Shown in pieces: positions 14,358-23,515 of a stretch of 45,889 bases of DNA. The translations under genes were made by a program, and so were the position numbers. The notes beneath the pieces were generated by a model. That model was not told the DNA's origin. It searched no databases and worked only from the letters and a program-made list of their open reading frames with translations. Each line of letters starts with the position of its first letter. Position 1 is the first letter of the stretch. The stretch spans positions 1 through 45,889 of the forward strand of contig CAILLK010000065.1 of the NCBI GenBank assembly GCA_903835005.1. Reading direction: 5' to 3'. This DNA comes from an uncultured Bacteroidota bacterium. Its GTDB lineage: Bacteria; Bacteroidota; Bacteroidia; Chitinophagales; Chitinophagaceae.

Positions 14358-17300
14358 ATGACTCGTACTTTACGTTCTCTGTTTTTGCTTGTATTTATTT
14401 CGCTATCCGGTTCTGCCATAGCACAGGAAATCGCCGGTAAGGTGATAGACGAAAAGAAAGAACCAATGATCAGCGCCGTTGTTCAGGTTTACACCGGTGG
14501 TATCTTAAAAGGAGGTACTGTTACTGACTACGATGGTAATTACGTAATCAAACCGCTGGAGCCTGGTTTTTATGATGTTCTGTGTATTTATGCAGGCTAT
14601 GACTCAATGGAAACTACGAAGGTTCTTGTGTCGCCTGACCAGCGTACAACCATTAACTTCGCAATGAGCAGGCACACAAGCCAGATAAAAGAGTTTGTGG
14701 TTAAAGAATACAAGAAACCACTTGTGGGAAATGCCGGCGAACATTCATTGGACCGGACGGAAATTGCAACCATCCCTACCAACCAGGTTACAGATATAGT
14801 AAGTACTACAGCAGGGGTTTACCAGTCGCAGAGAGGGCAGGACGTATCTATTGCCGGCGCCCGTACTTCTGGTACATTGTACATAATAGATGGTGTTCAG
14901 GTTCAGGGTACTACCGGAATTGACCAGGCACAAGGATCAATAGATCAGATCGAGGTTATGACAGGCGGTGTTTCGGCTAAATATGGTGATAACCAGGGTG
15001 GTGTGGTAAATATAACCACAAGGGGAGTATCGCAGAAAATGACCGGTGATATCCGTCTTCAGCACTCAATAGATGGCTACAATAATAATCTTGCTTCTTT
15101 TTCCATAGCAGGCCCGATCTATAGTAAAATAATTCAGGCAGGCGACCAAACCCGCAAGAAACCGGTTTTAGGATTTTCTTTCAGCGGAGACGTTTATGAC
15201 GACCATGACAGGTATCCGGCATTTAATGAAGAATATGTTGTTAAACCTTCCATACTTAAAAATCTGCAGCAAAACCCGTTGCTCATTAATACCGATAACA
15301 ACGGTCAGCCATCAGTAAACCTTGCATCTGACTATGTTACAATGGCCGATCTGCAAAAAGTAAAAATCCCGCCAAGCAATGAAATACAGGAAGTGAGGCT
15401 TAACGGTAAACTGGATTACCAGGTATCGGATAATATGCACATTGTGGCCGGTGGCTCTTTTGACTATACCAAGACCGACTTATACAACAGGCATTATGAC
15501 CTTTTCGCATCAGGAGCCACACCAATCCAGAATCAGATTGCAGGGCGCGGATTTATCCGGTTTACACAGAAATTCAATAAGACAGGCGACACCTCAACAA
15601 GGCACAATATCATATCAAATGCGTTCTACTCTGTTCAGGCCGACTTCCAGAATCAGAGTGCAGTTGAAGAAGACGCAAAATTGAAGTCTAATATATTTCA
15701 ATATGCATATGTGGGTAAATTCAATGAAACCCATACACCGGTCTATGCAACTGTGCAAACTGATTCTGCCAGCGGCAAGCAAGGGACAATTTTGCTTTAT
15801 AACCAGGCAAACAATATTACGTTTACTCCAAGCAATACAAATACCGGCCTTGCAAATTATACCACTGAATATTATAATAGTTATGCTATTCCATTCAATC
15901 AAATGCCCACATCTATTTCTCAGATTCAGGCATTCAACGGTATTGTAAATGGTGATGAACCTAAGTCAACTTATGGTTTGCAAAATTTATTAAGCCCGGG
16001 TTCAACTCAAAGTTTTTATTACAGAAATAATAATAACCAGTATGCTCTGGATGTAAATGCATCATTCGACCTTTTGGCAGGCCACACAAAACATGCCATT
16101 CAGTTTGGATTGTACTACCAGCAGAGGGTTGAAAGTTATTATGAAGTACTGGCAAATGCAGGCGCTACAGCTTCATTGTGGGGGCTTATGCGCCAGCTGG
16201 TTTCCAATATAGATAACGGAAACCTGAAACTGGATAAAACACATCCTATGTTTATCGTTAATGGCAAGTCTTATACATTGGCCCAGGTTCAGTCGGGTGC
16301 TGTTGTACCCGGCCCGAATGATACAATTTTTTATAATTATGTAAATGTTAATACTGATAAGACTTTTGATAATAATCTGAGGGCTGCATTAGGCTCAGCA
16401 TATACTGCCAATGGAGGCACAAAAGACATCAATATAGATGCCTTGAATCCTTCTCTGTTTTCATTAAATATGTTCAATGCTGATGAGTTGCTGAATTCAG
16501 GTAATTCATTTGTTTATTATTCAGGGTATACTTATACAGGAGGGGCTCAGACCGGCAATGTAAACTTCAATGATTTCTGGACTGCAAAGGATGCAAACGG
16601 TAATTACACCCGCCCGATAGCGCCATATACACCAACTTATATGGCTGGTTACCTGCTCGATAATTTCAATTTTAAAGATATACGGTTTAATGTGGGCGTA
16701 CGTATTGACCGGTTTACCAATAATGCCAAGGTGCTTATAGATCCGTATTCAGAATACGGAGAAAAAACTGTGAGCCAGGTGCCTGGTTCGGATAATATAC
16801 TCAATGGTGGAAAACATCCTGCAAATATTCCCGGAAATTATGTGGTATATGTAGACGATAATACGGCTAAAGTACCATCTATTATTGGTTACCGCAGCGG
16901 TGACAACTGGTATGACCCTACAGGTAAATTTATCACAGATCCATCTACATTGAAACAGTATTCCGGAGGCCGCGACCCACAGCCTGCACTGATTAATGAC
17001 TCTGTAAAAATTACCAGCAATAATTATAACCCAAATCTCGCGTTTACCGATTATACACCGGCAGTACTGGCGCAGCCCCGTATCTCCTTCCAGTTCCCTA
17101 TATCTGATGTAGCTAATTTTTATGCTCACTACGATATTTACTCCCATCACCCCTCTTCCAATATCAATGCTAACGCAAGTACTTATTATTTTCTGCAGAG
17201 TGTAGGTAGCAATACTACTTACCCAATTTCCAATTCAAACCTGAAACCGGAAATTACGTATGATTATGAAGTAGGATTCCAGGAAAAATTAAACGACCAT

Positions 17301-18137
17301 TCAGCGCTGCAGTTGTCTGCTTTTTATAAGGAGCGTAAGGACATGATTACCGCGGTACCATACTTATATGCTTATCCGATCACGTATTATACTTTTGGAA
17401 ACAGGGACTTCTCAACCACCAAGGGAACAACGCTTAATTATGATCTGAGGGCTACAAATCACCTGAAGATGAACATATCTTATACCCTTCAGTTTGCAGA
17501 AGGTACTGGTTCTACTCCGTCAGACCGTAACGGACTTCTTCAGAATTTTATTGAGGCAGGATTACCCAACCAGCGTTATGTAACTGCGTTAAATGTTGAT
17601 TCCCGTCACAATATTGCCGCTAATATTGATTACAGATATCTTGAAGGAGAAGGTCCGACCATCAAGGGTAAACCGGTATTCCAGAACATGGGAGTTGACT
17701 TCATAGCCAAGGCAAGAAGTGGTGAGCCATATACAAGGTACACAGATGCAAATTATACTACGGTAGTAGGTGGCGTTAATGGTTCGCGGTTGCCATGGCA
17801 TTATGGAATAGACATGCGCCTGGATAAAGATTTTGCGCTTTCTTCAGCTAAGAAAAAGGCAGATCTGGTAAAGGGATTAAAGCCCAAAAAACCAATGTAC
17901 CTCAAAGCTATACTGCAGGTTAACAACCTGCTGCAGACTCGCGATATCCTTGGTGTTTACGGGTTTACAGGCAAGCCTGATGACAGGGGTTATCTAACTT
18001 CTTCATTTGGTAAACAATATGTGCCACAACAGATTGATCCGCAGTCTTATACTGATCTGTATACCATATATTATAATGATCCAACCCATTATAATTATGC
18101 CCGGACAATCAGTTTTGCTTTAGAATTCAATTTTTAA
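14358..18137 (+). CDS. TonB-dependent receptor of the PorV-like cassette
   Basis: The 1259-residue protein starts at ATG 14358 with a clean signal peptide (…LFLLVFISLSGSAIAQ); a GTG further upstream would add an unlikely extension. A carboxypeptidase-regulatory-like domain (about 25-110) is followed by a plug (about 130-240, with QDVSIAGARTSGTLYIIDGV and KYGDNQGGVVNITTRG). A very large barrel ends in SFALEFNF. It is some 300-400 residues longer than common receptors, with extended extracellular loops. It is the first gene of a tight three-gene unit with a giant exported protein (27 bases on) and a PorV/PorQ-like barrel. That setting suggests a role in handling or anchoring that protein rather than ordinary nutrient import, although this is inference. 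Confidence 0.9.
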   Translation: MTRTLRSLFLLVFISLSGSAIAQEIAGKVIDEKKEPMISAVVQVYTGGILKGGTVTDYDGNYVIKPLEPGFYDVLCIYAGYDSMETTKVLVSPDQRTTINFAMSRHTSQIKEFVVKEYKKPLVGNAGEHSLDRTEIATIPTNQVTDIVSTTAGVYQSQRGQDVSIAGARTSGTLYIIDGVQVQGTTGIDQAQGSIDQIEVMTGGVSAKYGDNQGGVVNITTRGVSQKMTGDIRLQHSIDGYNNNLASFSIAGPIYSKIIQAGDQTRKKPVLGFSFSGDVYDDHDRYPAFNEEYVVKPSILKNLQQNPLLINTDNNGQPSVNLASDYVTMADLQKVKIPPSNEIQEVRLNGKLDYQVSDNMHIVAGGSFDYTKTDLYNRHYDLFASGATPIQNQIAGRGFIRFTQKFNKTGDTSTRHNIISNAFYSVQADFQNQSAVEEDAKLKSNIFQYAYVGKFNETHTPVYATVQTDSASGKQGTILLYNQANNITFTPSNTNTGLANYTTEYYNSYAIPFNQMPTSISQIQAFNGIVNGDEPKSTYGLQNLLSPGSTQSFYYRNNNNQYALDVNASFDLLAGHTKHAIQFGLYYQQRVESYYEVLANAGATASLWGLMRQLVSNIDNGNLKLDKTHPMFIVNGKSYTLAQVQSGAVVPGPNDTIFYNYVNVNTDKTFDNNLRAALGSAYTANGGTKDINIDALNPSLFSLNMFNADELLNSGNSFVYYSGYTYTGGAQTGNVNFNDFWTAKDANGNYTRPIAPYTPTYMAGYLLDNFNFKDIRFNVGVRIDRFTNNAKVLIDPYSEYGEKTVSQVPGSDNILNGGKHPANIPGNYVVYVDDNTAKVPSIIGYRSGDNWYDPTGKFITDPSTLKQYSGGRDPQPALINDSVKITSNNYNPNLAFTDYTPAVLAQPRISFQFPISDVANFYAHYDIYSHHPSSNINANASTYYFLQSVGSNTTYPISNSNLKPEITYDYEVGFQEKLNDHSALQLSAFYKERKDMITAVPYLYAYPITYYTFGNRDFSTTKGTTLNYDLRATNHLKMNISYTLQFAEGTGSTPSDRNGLLQNFIEAGLPNQRYVTALNVDSRHNIAANIDYRYLEGEGPTIKGKPVFQNMGVDFIAKARSGEPYTRYTDANYTTVVGGVNGSRLPWHYGIDMRLDKDFALSSAKKKADLVKGLKPKKPMYLKAILQVNNLLQTRDILGVYGFTGKPDDRGYLTSSFGKQYVPQQIDPQSYTDLYTIYYNDPTHYNYARTISFALEFNF

Positions 18138-18164
18138 TAATATTTACAGCTAATAATATAGGTT

Positions 18165-21100
18165 ATGAAGACTAGAATTAATATCAGGTTTGCAGGCGCC
18201 CTTACCCTTGCCGGTATCTTCTTTAGTACACTGGGTATAGCCAGGGAAAATGTTGTTACCGCCCATCACAGGGCCTCGGCATTGAAAACCAGTGACGCGG
18301 CCTGCCAGCCTGCTGGTTCGGCTATTGACCTGGATATCAATAATGTTCGTGCCCGCTTGATGACTGGTGGGGATATGTGGTGGAATATTGGTCTGCAGGT
18401 AGCAGCTTATGAAATTCCGAAAGGATCAGGTAAAAGTTCACAATTTGCAGCCTCCTGCTGGATAGGCGGGTATGACAAGCAGGGACAATTGAAAGTAGCA
18501 GCACAAACCTACCGTCAGGATGGTAATGACTATTGGCCAGGAGCGCTTGATGGAAATGCAAAGATCACAGGAAGTGTTTGTAATTTATGGGATTACCAGT
18601 GGAAAGTAGATAAATCTACAATTAATTCCTTCATACAGTTATCAAAATCAGGAGCACCACCACAGTCTTCAGAATATAATGTGATTTACCAATGGCCCGG
18701 AGCCGGTAATCAGCAGGCGCAAAGTAATACCGGCCAGCTTCTACTGGGTCAGGCTCCCTATAACGGACGCACTTATGCGGCATTTAAAGACCTGAATGGT
18801 GATGGAATTTACGAACCCAACCAGGGGGAATATCCGGTTCTGGAGAGTAATGGTGTTCAAAGCCTTCCTGACCAAATGATCTGGTGGGTATTTAATGACG
18901 CGGGTAATGTTAAACAACAGTCACTTACTGCAGCAATAGGTGTGGAAGTGCAAACAACTGCTTTCGCTTTTGCTACACAGGATTTCCTGAATAACTCTAC
19001 ATTCTGTAATTACCGGGTTATTAACCGGGGATCACTTTCCATCGACAGTACTTATATTGCCGTTTGGGATGACTGCGATCTGGGTTATGCATTCGATGAT
19101 TATATAGGTTGCGATACTACAAGAGGTCTGGGAATTCAGTATAATGGTACCAACTGTGATGGTTGCTCTGCTGGTAGCCCGGTAAACAGTTATGGCCTTA
19201 ACCCGCCGCAGGTGGGTCTGGACTTCTTCCAGGGTCCGGTAAGGATGATCAAGGATTCAAAAGGTGTGCTTGATTCCACACAGCGGTTAAGAATGACCAA
19301 CTTCACTTATTATGTAAATGATGCGAGTGTTATCGGTAATCCGGATAACGGGGTTCAGATTTATTTCTACATGACTGGTTCCATCAGGACAGGTCAGCGT
19401 TTTGCTTATGATTTTGGTGGTGCTGGTAATCCAAGTAAAGGATATGGCAGTGGCCCAGTATCAAACTATGTTTTCTGGGGAGATCCAAGTGATAATACCC
19501 AATGGTCAGAGTGTGCATGTAATAATAATCCAGGCGACAGAAGGTTTATATTTTCTTCTGGTCCGTTTGAATTGTTGCCAGGTGCTGTAAATGATATTAC
19601 TTTTGGTTGCGTTTGGGCTCCTCAGCCAGTTGGTGGTTGCCCGGTAACCAATTTCACAACAATTAAGAGCATTGATGATCAGGCTCAGGCTTTATTCGAT
19701 GATAATTTCAAGACAGTAGAAGGGCCTGAAGCGCCAGTTCTGTTTGTAAGGGAGCTGGACAGGAAATTATTGTTTTATATGGTTAATCCTTATTCCAGCA
19801 ATAACTACAATGAAAGTTATGGCCGTAATGATGGCACCTATAAGGATTCTCTGCAGTACCATCAGGTAGTTACTAAAGCCAAAGGATCCAGTAATCCTAA
19901 CGATTCATTGTATAAATTCCAGGGATATCGCGTATTCCAGTTAGCCAACAGCAATGTGTCTTCGGCTGATATCTTCAACCAGACAACAGGAGAAGTGGAT
20001 AATACCGTGGCTCAGGAAGTTTTTGAGTGCGATATTCATGATGGCGTTACCCAGATCGTCAATTACGTTCAGGATCTGGCAGTATCCAGTAACACTTTTG
20101 TTCCTCAGATTAAGGTTGTAGGAAAAGACAGTGGTATAGTCCACAGTTTTGTATTGACCACCGATCAGTTTGCTACAGGATCAGATAACCAGTTTATTAA
20201 TTATCATACTTATTACTTCGTAGCAATAGCTTATGGATATAATAATTTTGCAACATTTAATGATCAGAATGCAGGCAATACACAAGGTTCGCCTTATATA
20301 GGTAGCTCACATGGTTATGGAGGTACAGATATCAAGATTGTACCTGCTTTGCCAAACCCATCGAACGGAGATATGGGTACTGTATTAAATGCAAGTTATG
20401 GCAGCGGTGTAGCAATTACCAGGTTGGAAGGGCAGGGTAACGGAGGTAATTTTGATCAGCTTGATGCAGCTTCTGAAGCAGCAGCAAGAGATGGTAATTT
20501 TGTTAAACAAGCATCTTACCTCCCTGGCAACGGGCCAATTAATGTTAAAGTAATTGATCCGGTAGTAGTACCAGCATACAATTGGGCATTACAGATTGTA
20601 AATAATAAGAATTCTGCTGGTTTCGATACTACAGCAGGTTGGAGGTTAACAGCTTATGATTTAAATGGTAATGTTGTTGATACAATCTACAGTGAACAGG
20701 AACTCAATTTTATCAACGAACAGATTCTTGCTTCCTATGGTATTTCGGTGAATATCAGTCAGCCGGCTGCACCGGGTGTTAATCAGGTTGCCGGTAATGG
20801 TTACATTGGTTCTGATATTTCTTTTGCAGATTCCACAATGCCCTGGCTTGAAGGGATACAGGATAAGTCGGACAGTAGTTTTGAAAACTGGTTGAGGGCA
20901 GGTAAAACAAACAGTTACAATACGCCGTTGTCTGCTCCTAGTGCAACTACTCTGGGCAATCCATGTAATTTCAATGATAACACAGCAGGTGGATTCTGGC
21001 TGGATTCTAACCTCTCATATGAAAACATGTTCGCTAATTTTGGGCCGACAAAGAGCACATGGGGCCCTTATGTACTCGCGGCTTCTTACTATAACGAACA

Positions 21101-22235
21101 TTATGGTGCAGGAACCCAGTGCGGTTTTGAAGTTGCTTACAATTCAAGTACCCAGACTGTAGCTAATTTTGAAACGTTGCCTGATATTGATCTGGTATTG
21201 ACGGATACAGTTGCATACTGGACAAGATGTGCTGTAGTTGAAGAGCAGGAAGATCCTACATTAGCACAGGGCGGAGCCAATAAATTCTGGTTGCGCGCAC
21301 ATTCCGGCTGGAACTTAAATGTTGCCAATGACGGTACTTACAACACACCTGTTTATGATGATAATCCTGCTAATAAGGGTATGTCTTATTTCCCTGGTTA
21401 TGCTATTGATCAAAGTACAGGAAGGCGTTTGAATATCGTATTCGGTGAAGATTCCTATCTGGGCAATGATAATGGGGCGGATATGATCTGGAACCCGGAT
21501 TCAACATCGTTGAATGTTTACAACAATTCTATTTTGTTTGGTGGCAAACACATTATTTATGTATTAAACACTGCATATGATAGTGATAAAGCCTTTGTTG
21601 CTAATGTACAGCAGGCAGGCTCATCAATAAGTTTCCTCAAAAAGGCATATGCCAATATGGCCTGGGTTGGAGTGCCGATTCTGAATCCGGAATTCCATCT
21701 CGCTCCGCTGAACAATAATGGTCATGGTTTGATACCTACACAGACTCGCTTAAGATTCCGTGTAAACAGGCCTTATAGTCCTTATCTGGCAGTTGATACT
21801 ACTACTTTACCTGTACCAAAAGCAGCTGCTGGCCAGATGACAAATCCATACTACACATTCAGTACTAAATCGCTGGTACCAACAAGTAAAGGGGATAATC
21901 CAAATGCAGGAAGTCTGGTTAACAGGATATTTGCTGTACCAAATCCATATTATGGTTATTCTGGTTATGAAAATAACAGGTTTGATACCAAAGTGAGGAT
22001 CATTAATCTGCCGGCACAGGTGTATGTAAATATCTATACGCTGGATGGAACGCTGGTACGCAGTCTTTCCAAAAATGATCCGAGTACCCCATATATTGAT
22101 TGGGATATCAAAAATACAGTTGGTTTGCCTGTTTCTAGTGGTATGTACCTGATACATGTAAATGCAGTAGGAATCGGTGAAACAGTTATTAAGTGGTTTG
22201 GAGCAATGAGGCCTCTGGATGTGACATCGTATTAA
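18165..22235 (+). CDS. 1356-residue exported protein with a T9SS-type tail
   Basis: The protein has a signal peptide (RFAGALTLAGIFFSTLGIAR, about 7-26). The N-terminal region has DLDINNVRARLMTGGDMWW (about 52-70) and FAASCWIGGYDKQGQLKVAA. A calcium-loop-like segment DLNGDGIYEPNQGEYP lies near 208-225, and a Cys-rich stretch WDDCDLGYAFDDYIGCDTTR near 305-322. The last ~100 residues (from about 1253) resemble a type A sorting domain: NRIFAVPNPYYGYSGYENN, then NIYTLDGTLVRSLSK, then SSGMYLIHVNA. Unlike ordinary tails, it continues to …VIKWFGAMRPLDVTSY. I recognise this combination as a recurrent but unnamed Bacteroidota family of very large surface proteins. Its placement between a TonB receptor and a PorV-like barrel suggests export by T9SS and display by these partners. 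Function unknown. Confidence 0.8.
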   Translation: MKTRINIRFAGALTLAGIFFSTLGIARENVVTAHHRASALKTSDAACQPAGSAIDLDINNVRARLMTGGDMWWNIGLQVAAYEIPKGSGKSSQFAASCWIGGYDKQGQLKVAAQTYRQDGNDYWPGALDGNAKITGSVCNLWDYQWKVDKSTINSFIQLSKSGAPPQSSEYNVIYQWPGAGNQQAQSNTGQLLLGQAPYNGRTYAAFKDLNGDGIYEPNQGEYPVLESNGVQSLPDQMIWWVFNDAGNVKQQSLTAAIGVEVQTTAFAFATQDFLNNSTFCNYRVINRGSLSIDSTYIAVWDDCDLGYAFDDYIGCDTTRGLGIQYNGTNCDGCSAGSPVNSYGLNPPQVGLDFFQGPVRMIKDSKGVLDSTQRLRMTNFTYYVNDASVIGNPDNGVQIYFYMTGSIRTGQRFAYDFGGAGNPSKGYGSGPVSNYVFWGDPSDNTQWSECACNNNPGDRRFIFSSGPFELLPGAVNDITFGCVWAPQPVGGCPVTNFTTIKSIDDQAQALFDDNFKTVEGPEAPVLFVRELDRKLLFYMVNPYSSNNYNESYGRNDGTYKDSLQYHQVVTKAKGSSNPNDSLYKFQGYRVFQLANSNVSSADIFNQTTGEVDNTVAQEVFECDIHDGVTQIVNYVQDLAVSSNTFVPQIKVVGKDSGIVHSFVLTTDQFATGSDNQFINYHTYYFVAIAYGYNNFATFNDQNAGNTQGSPYIGSSHGYGGTDIKIVPALPNPSNGDMGTVLNASYGSGVAITRLEGQGNGGNFDQLDAASEAAARDGNFVKQASYLPGNGPINVKVIDPVVVPAYNWALQIVNNKNSAGFDTTAGWRLTAYDLNGNVVDTIYSEQELNFINEQILASYGISVNISQPAAPGVNQVAGNGYIGSDISFADSTMPWLEGIQDKSDSSFENWLRAGKTNSYNTPLSAPSATTLGNPCNFNDNTAGGFWLDSNLSYENMFANFGPTKSTWGPYVLAASYYNEHYGAGTQCGFEVAYNSSTQTVANFETLPDIDLVLTDTVAYWTRCAVVEEQEDPTLAQGGANKFWLRAHSGWNLNVANDGTYNTPVYDDNPANKGMSYFPGYAIDQSTGRRLNIVFGEDSYLGNDNGADMIWNPDSTSLNVYNNSILFGGKHIIYVLNTAYDSDKAFVANVQQAGSSISFLKKAYANMAWVGVPILNPEFHLAPLNNNGHGLIPTQTRLRFRVNRPYSPYLAVDTTTLPVPKAAAGQMTNPYYTFSTKSLVPTSKGDNPNAGSLVNRIFAVPNPYYGYSGYENNRFDTKVRIINLPAQVYVNIYTLDGTLVRSLSKNDPSTPYIDWDIKNTVGLPVSSGMYLIHVNAVGIGETVIKWFGAMRPLDVTSY

Positions 22236-22248
22236 TATTATTGATTTT

Positions 22249-22273
22249 CCGGGGTAGTATTATACTACCCCGG
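22249..22273 (+). terminator. Strong hairpin between the giant protein and PorV-like genes
   Basis: Perfect 11-base arms CCGGGGTAGTA/TACTACCCCGG enclose a TTA loop, 13 bases after the stop codon. They are followed within about 10 bases by TTAATTTTTTATTT. It may terminate most transcripts, lowering expression of the next gene, or protect the upstream mRNA end. Confidence 0.65.
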
Positions 22274-22303
22274 ATATTATTAATTTTTTATTTCAATATA
22301 ATT

Positions 22304-23389
22304 ATGAACAATTTTTCGATTAAATTTTTTGTAGCAGTTTTTGCTGTAAGCATTTCTTTCAATGCTATTGCCGGGAATAAAGACCGTGTCGGACAATCCG
22401 GCGCTCCTGAACTGGAAATAAATCCCTGGGCACACAGCACCGGCCTTTTCGGAATGAATACAGCTTCAGTAGATGGTATTGAAGCATTGAAACTGAACAT
22501 TGCCGGACTAGCAAATGATTCCGGGTTCCAGGTGGGTGTTTCTCACGGCATTTATCTTAGCGGAACAGGTATTTCAATCAATAACCTGGCTGTAGCTCAG
22601 AAACTGGGCGATGCTGGTGTGATAGGTGTAAATATCATGTCAGTGGGTTTTGGTGATATTACCGCTACCGATTATTTTAATCCGGAAGGATATGGTTCGT
22701 ATCATCCGCAATTCCTTAATGTTCAGTTGGGTTATGCCAAGCAGTTTTCTACGCATATCAACGCTGGATTTGCTGCAACCTACGTATCTGAGCAGATCAA
22801 TAATATCTCTGCTTTAGGTGTGGCTTTCGATGGTGGTATACAGTATGTCACCGGTAAAAAAGACAACTTCCATTTTGGAATAGTGTTGCATAATATTGGT
22901 ACAAATATGCGTTTTACAGGTACTGGTTTTGCCATCAATGCAGAGCAGCCTCAGTCTACACCAACTTTTGCGGTAACAGCTGATTATCCTTCAGATAAAT
23001 TCGAGATGCCTACCAACCTGAATATAGGATTGGCCTATGATATGTATCTTGATCAAAACCGGCTCAGCGGAAAAGATGCAGTATCTCAGCACAGACTTAC
23101 CGCCTATGGCAATTTCACATCAAATTCTTTTAGTAATGACTACCTGGGCGCCGGGCTGGAGTATAGTTATAAAAATATGTTTATGGCCCGTGCAGCATAC
23201 CGTTATGAAAATGGTATCGGCAGTTTGAGTACAAGTCCTACCATGTATGAAGGATTGGCTTTTGGTGTAACTGCCCAGACCAGAATTGGTGGTGCAAAGT
23301 CTCCGATGGTTGCTCTTGATTATTCTTTCCGTCCCACACAGCGCCCGGCCAATGGCGTTCATATGTTTGCTATCCGCATGACCCGTTAA
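22304..23389 (+). CDS. PorV/PorQ-family outer-membrane barrel protein
   Basis: The 361-residue protein starts at ATG 22304 with a signal peptide (KFFVAVFAVSISFNAIAG). It shows the PorV/PorQ-family beginning: GQSGAPELEINPWAHSTG, then MNTASVDGIEALKLNIAGLA and GVIGVNIMSVGFGDI. A FadL-like barrel follows, including SEQINNISALGVAFDGGIQY and the closing ANGVHMFAIRMTR. In T9SS, PorV is the shuttle or acceptor that binds sorting domains at the outer membrane, and PorQ is part of the attachment machinery. This gene sits directly behind a giant T9SS-tailed protein and its TonB receptor, so it may be a cognate rather than a general PorV. A stronger upstream start (TTG inside the preceding gene) is rejected because it would destroy the signal peptide. 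Confidence 0.87.
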   Translation: MNNFSIKFFVAVFAVSISFNAIAGNKDRVGQSGAPELEINPWAHSTGLFGMNTASVDGIEALKLNIAGLANDSGFQVGVSHGIYLSGTGISINNLAVAQKLGDAGVIGVNIMSVGFGDITATDYFNPEGYGSYHPQFLNVQLGYAKQFSTHINAGFAATYVSEQINNISALGVAFDGGIQYVTGKKDNFHFGIVLHNIGTNMRFTGTGFAINAEQPQSTPTFAVTADYPSDKFEMPTNLNIGLAYDMYLDQNRLSGKDAVSQHRLTAYGNFTSNSFSNDYLGAGLEYSYKNMFMARAAYRYENGIGSLSTSPTMYEGLAFGVTAQTRIGGAKSPMVALDYSFRPTQRPANGVHMFAIRMTR

Positions 23390-23442
23390 CCAGTTGAATC
23401 TTATTTTTGTGTTTTTTCAGTATTACAATAATTAAATTTTAG

Positions 23443-23450
23443 TATATTTG
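23443..23450 (+). promoter_or_regulatory. -7 element of the greA promoter
   Basis: TATATTTG is an exact TAnnTTTG match, 65 bases before the greA ATG. The -33 region has a T-run but no clear TTTG. Transcription would start near 23454-23457, directly at the first base of the hairpin described next. Confidence 0.55.
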
Positions 23451-23455
23451 CATTG

Positions 23456-23490
23456 CAACGCTTCTGAACAAGAGGCGTTGTATTTTTTTT
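23456..23490 (+). terminator. Terminator-like hairpin in the greA leader
   Basis: Arms CAACGCTTCT (23456-23465) and AGAGGCGTTG (23471-23480) pair over 10 bases with one wobble, around the loop GAACA. TA and eight T residues follow (23483-23490). It lies between the -7 element and the greA ATG, 67 bases past the PorV-like stop. It could terminate the upstream operon, attenuate greA, or do both. Confidence 0.7.
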
Positions 23491-23515
23491 CTGTAGCAAT
23501 AAAAAATTATATATA

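Noticed and set aside
22193..22303. Upstream start (TTG) for the PorV-like gene
   Set aside because: It overlaps the end of the preceding gene, runs through a terminator-like hairpin and hides the signal peptide.
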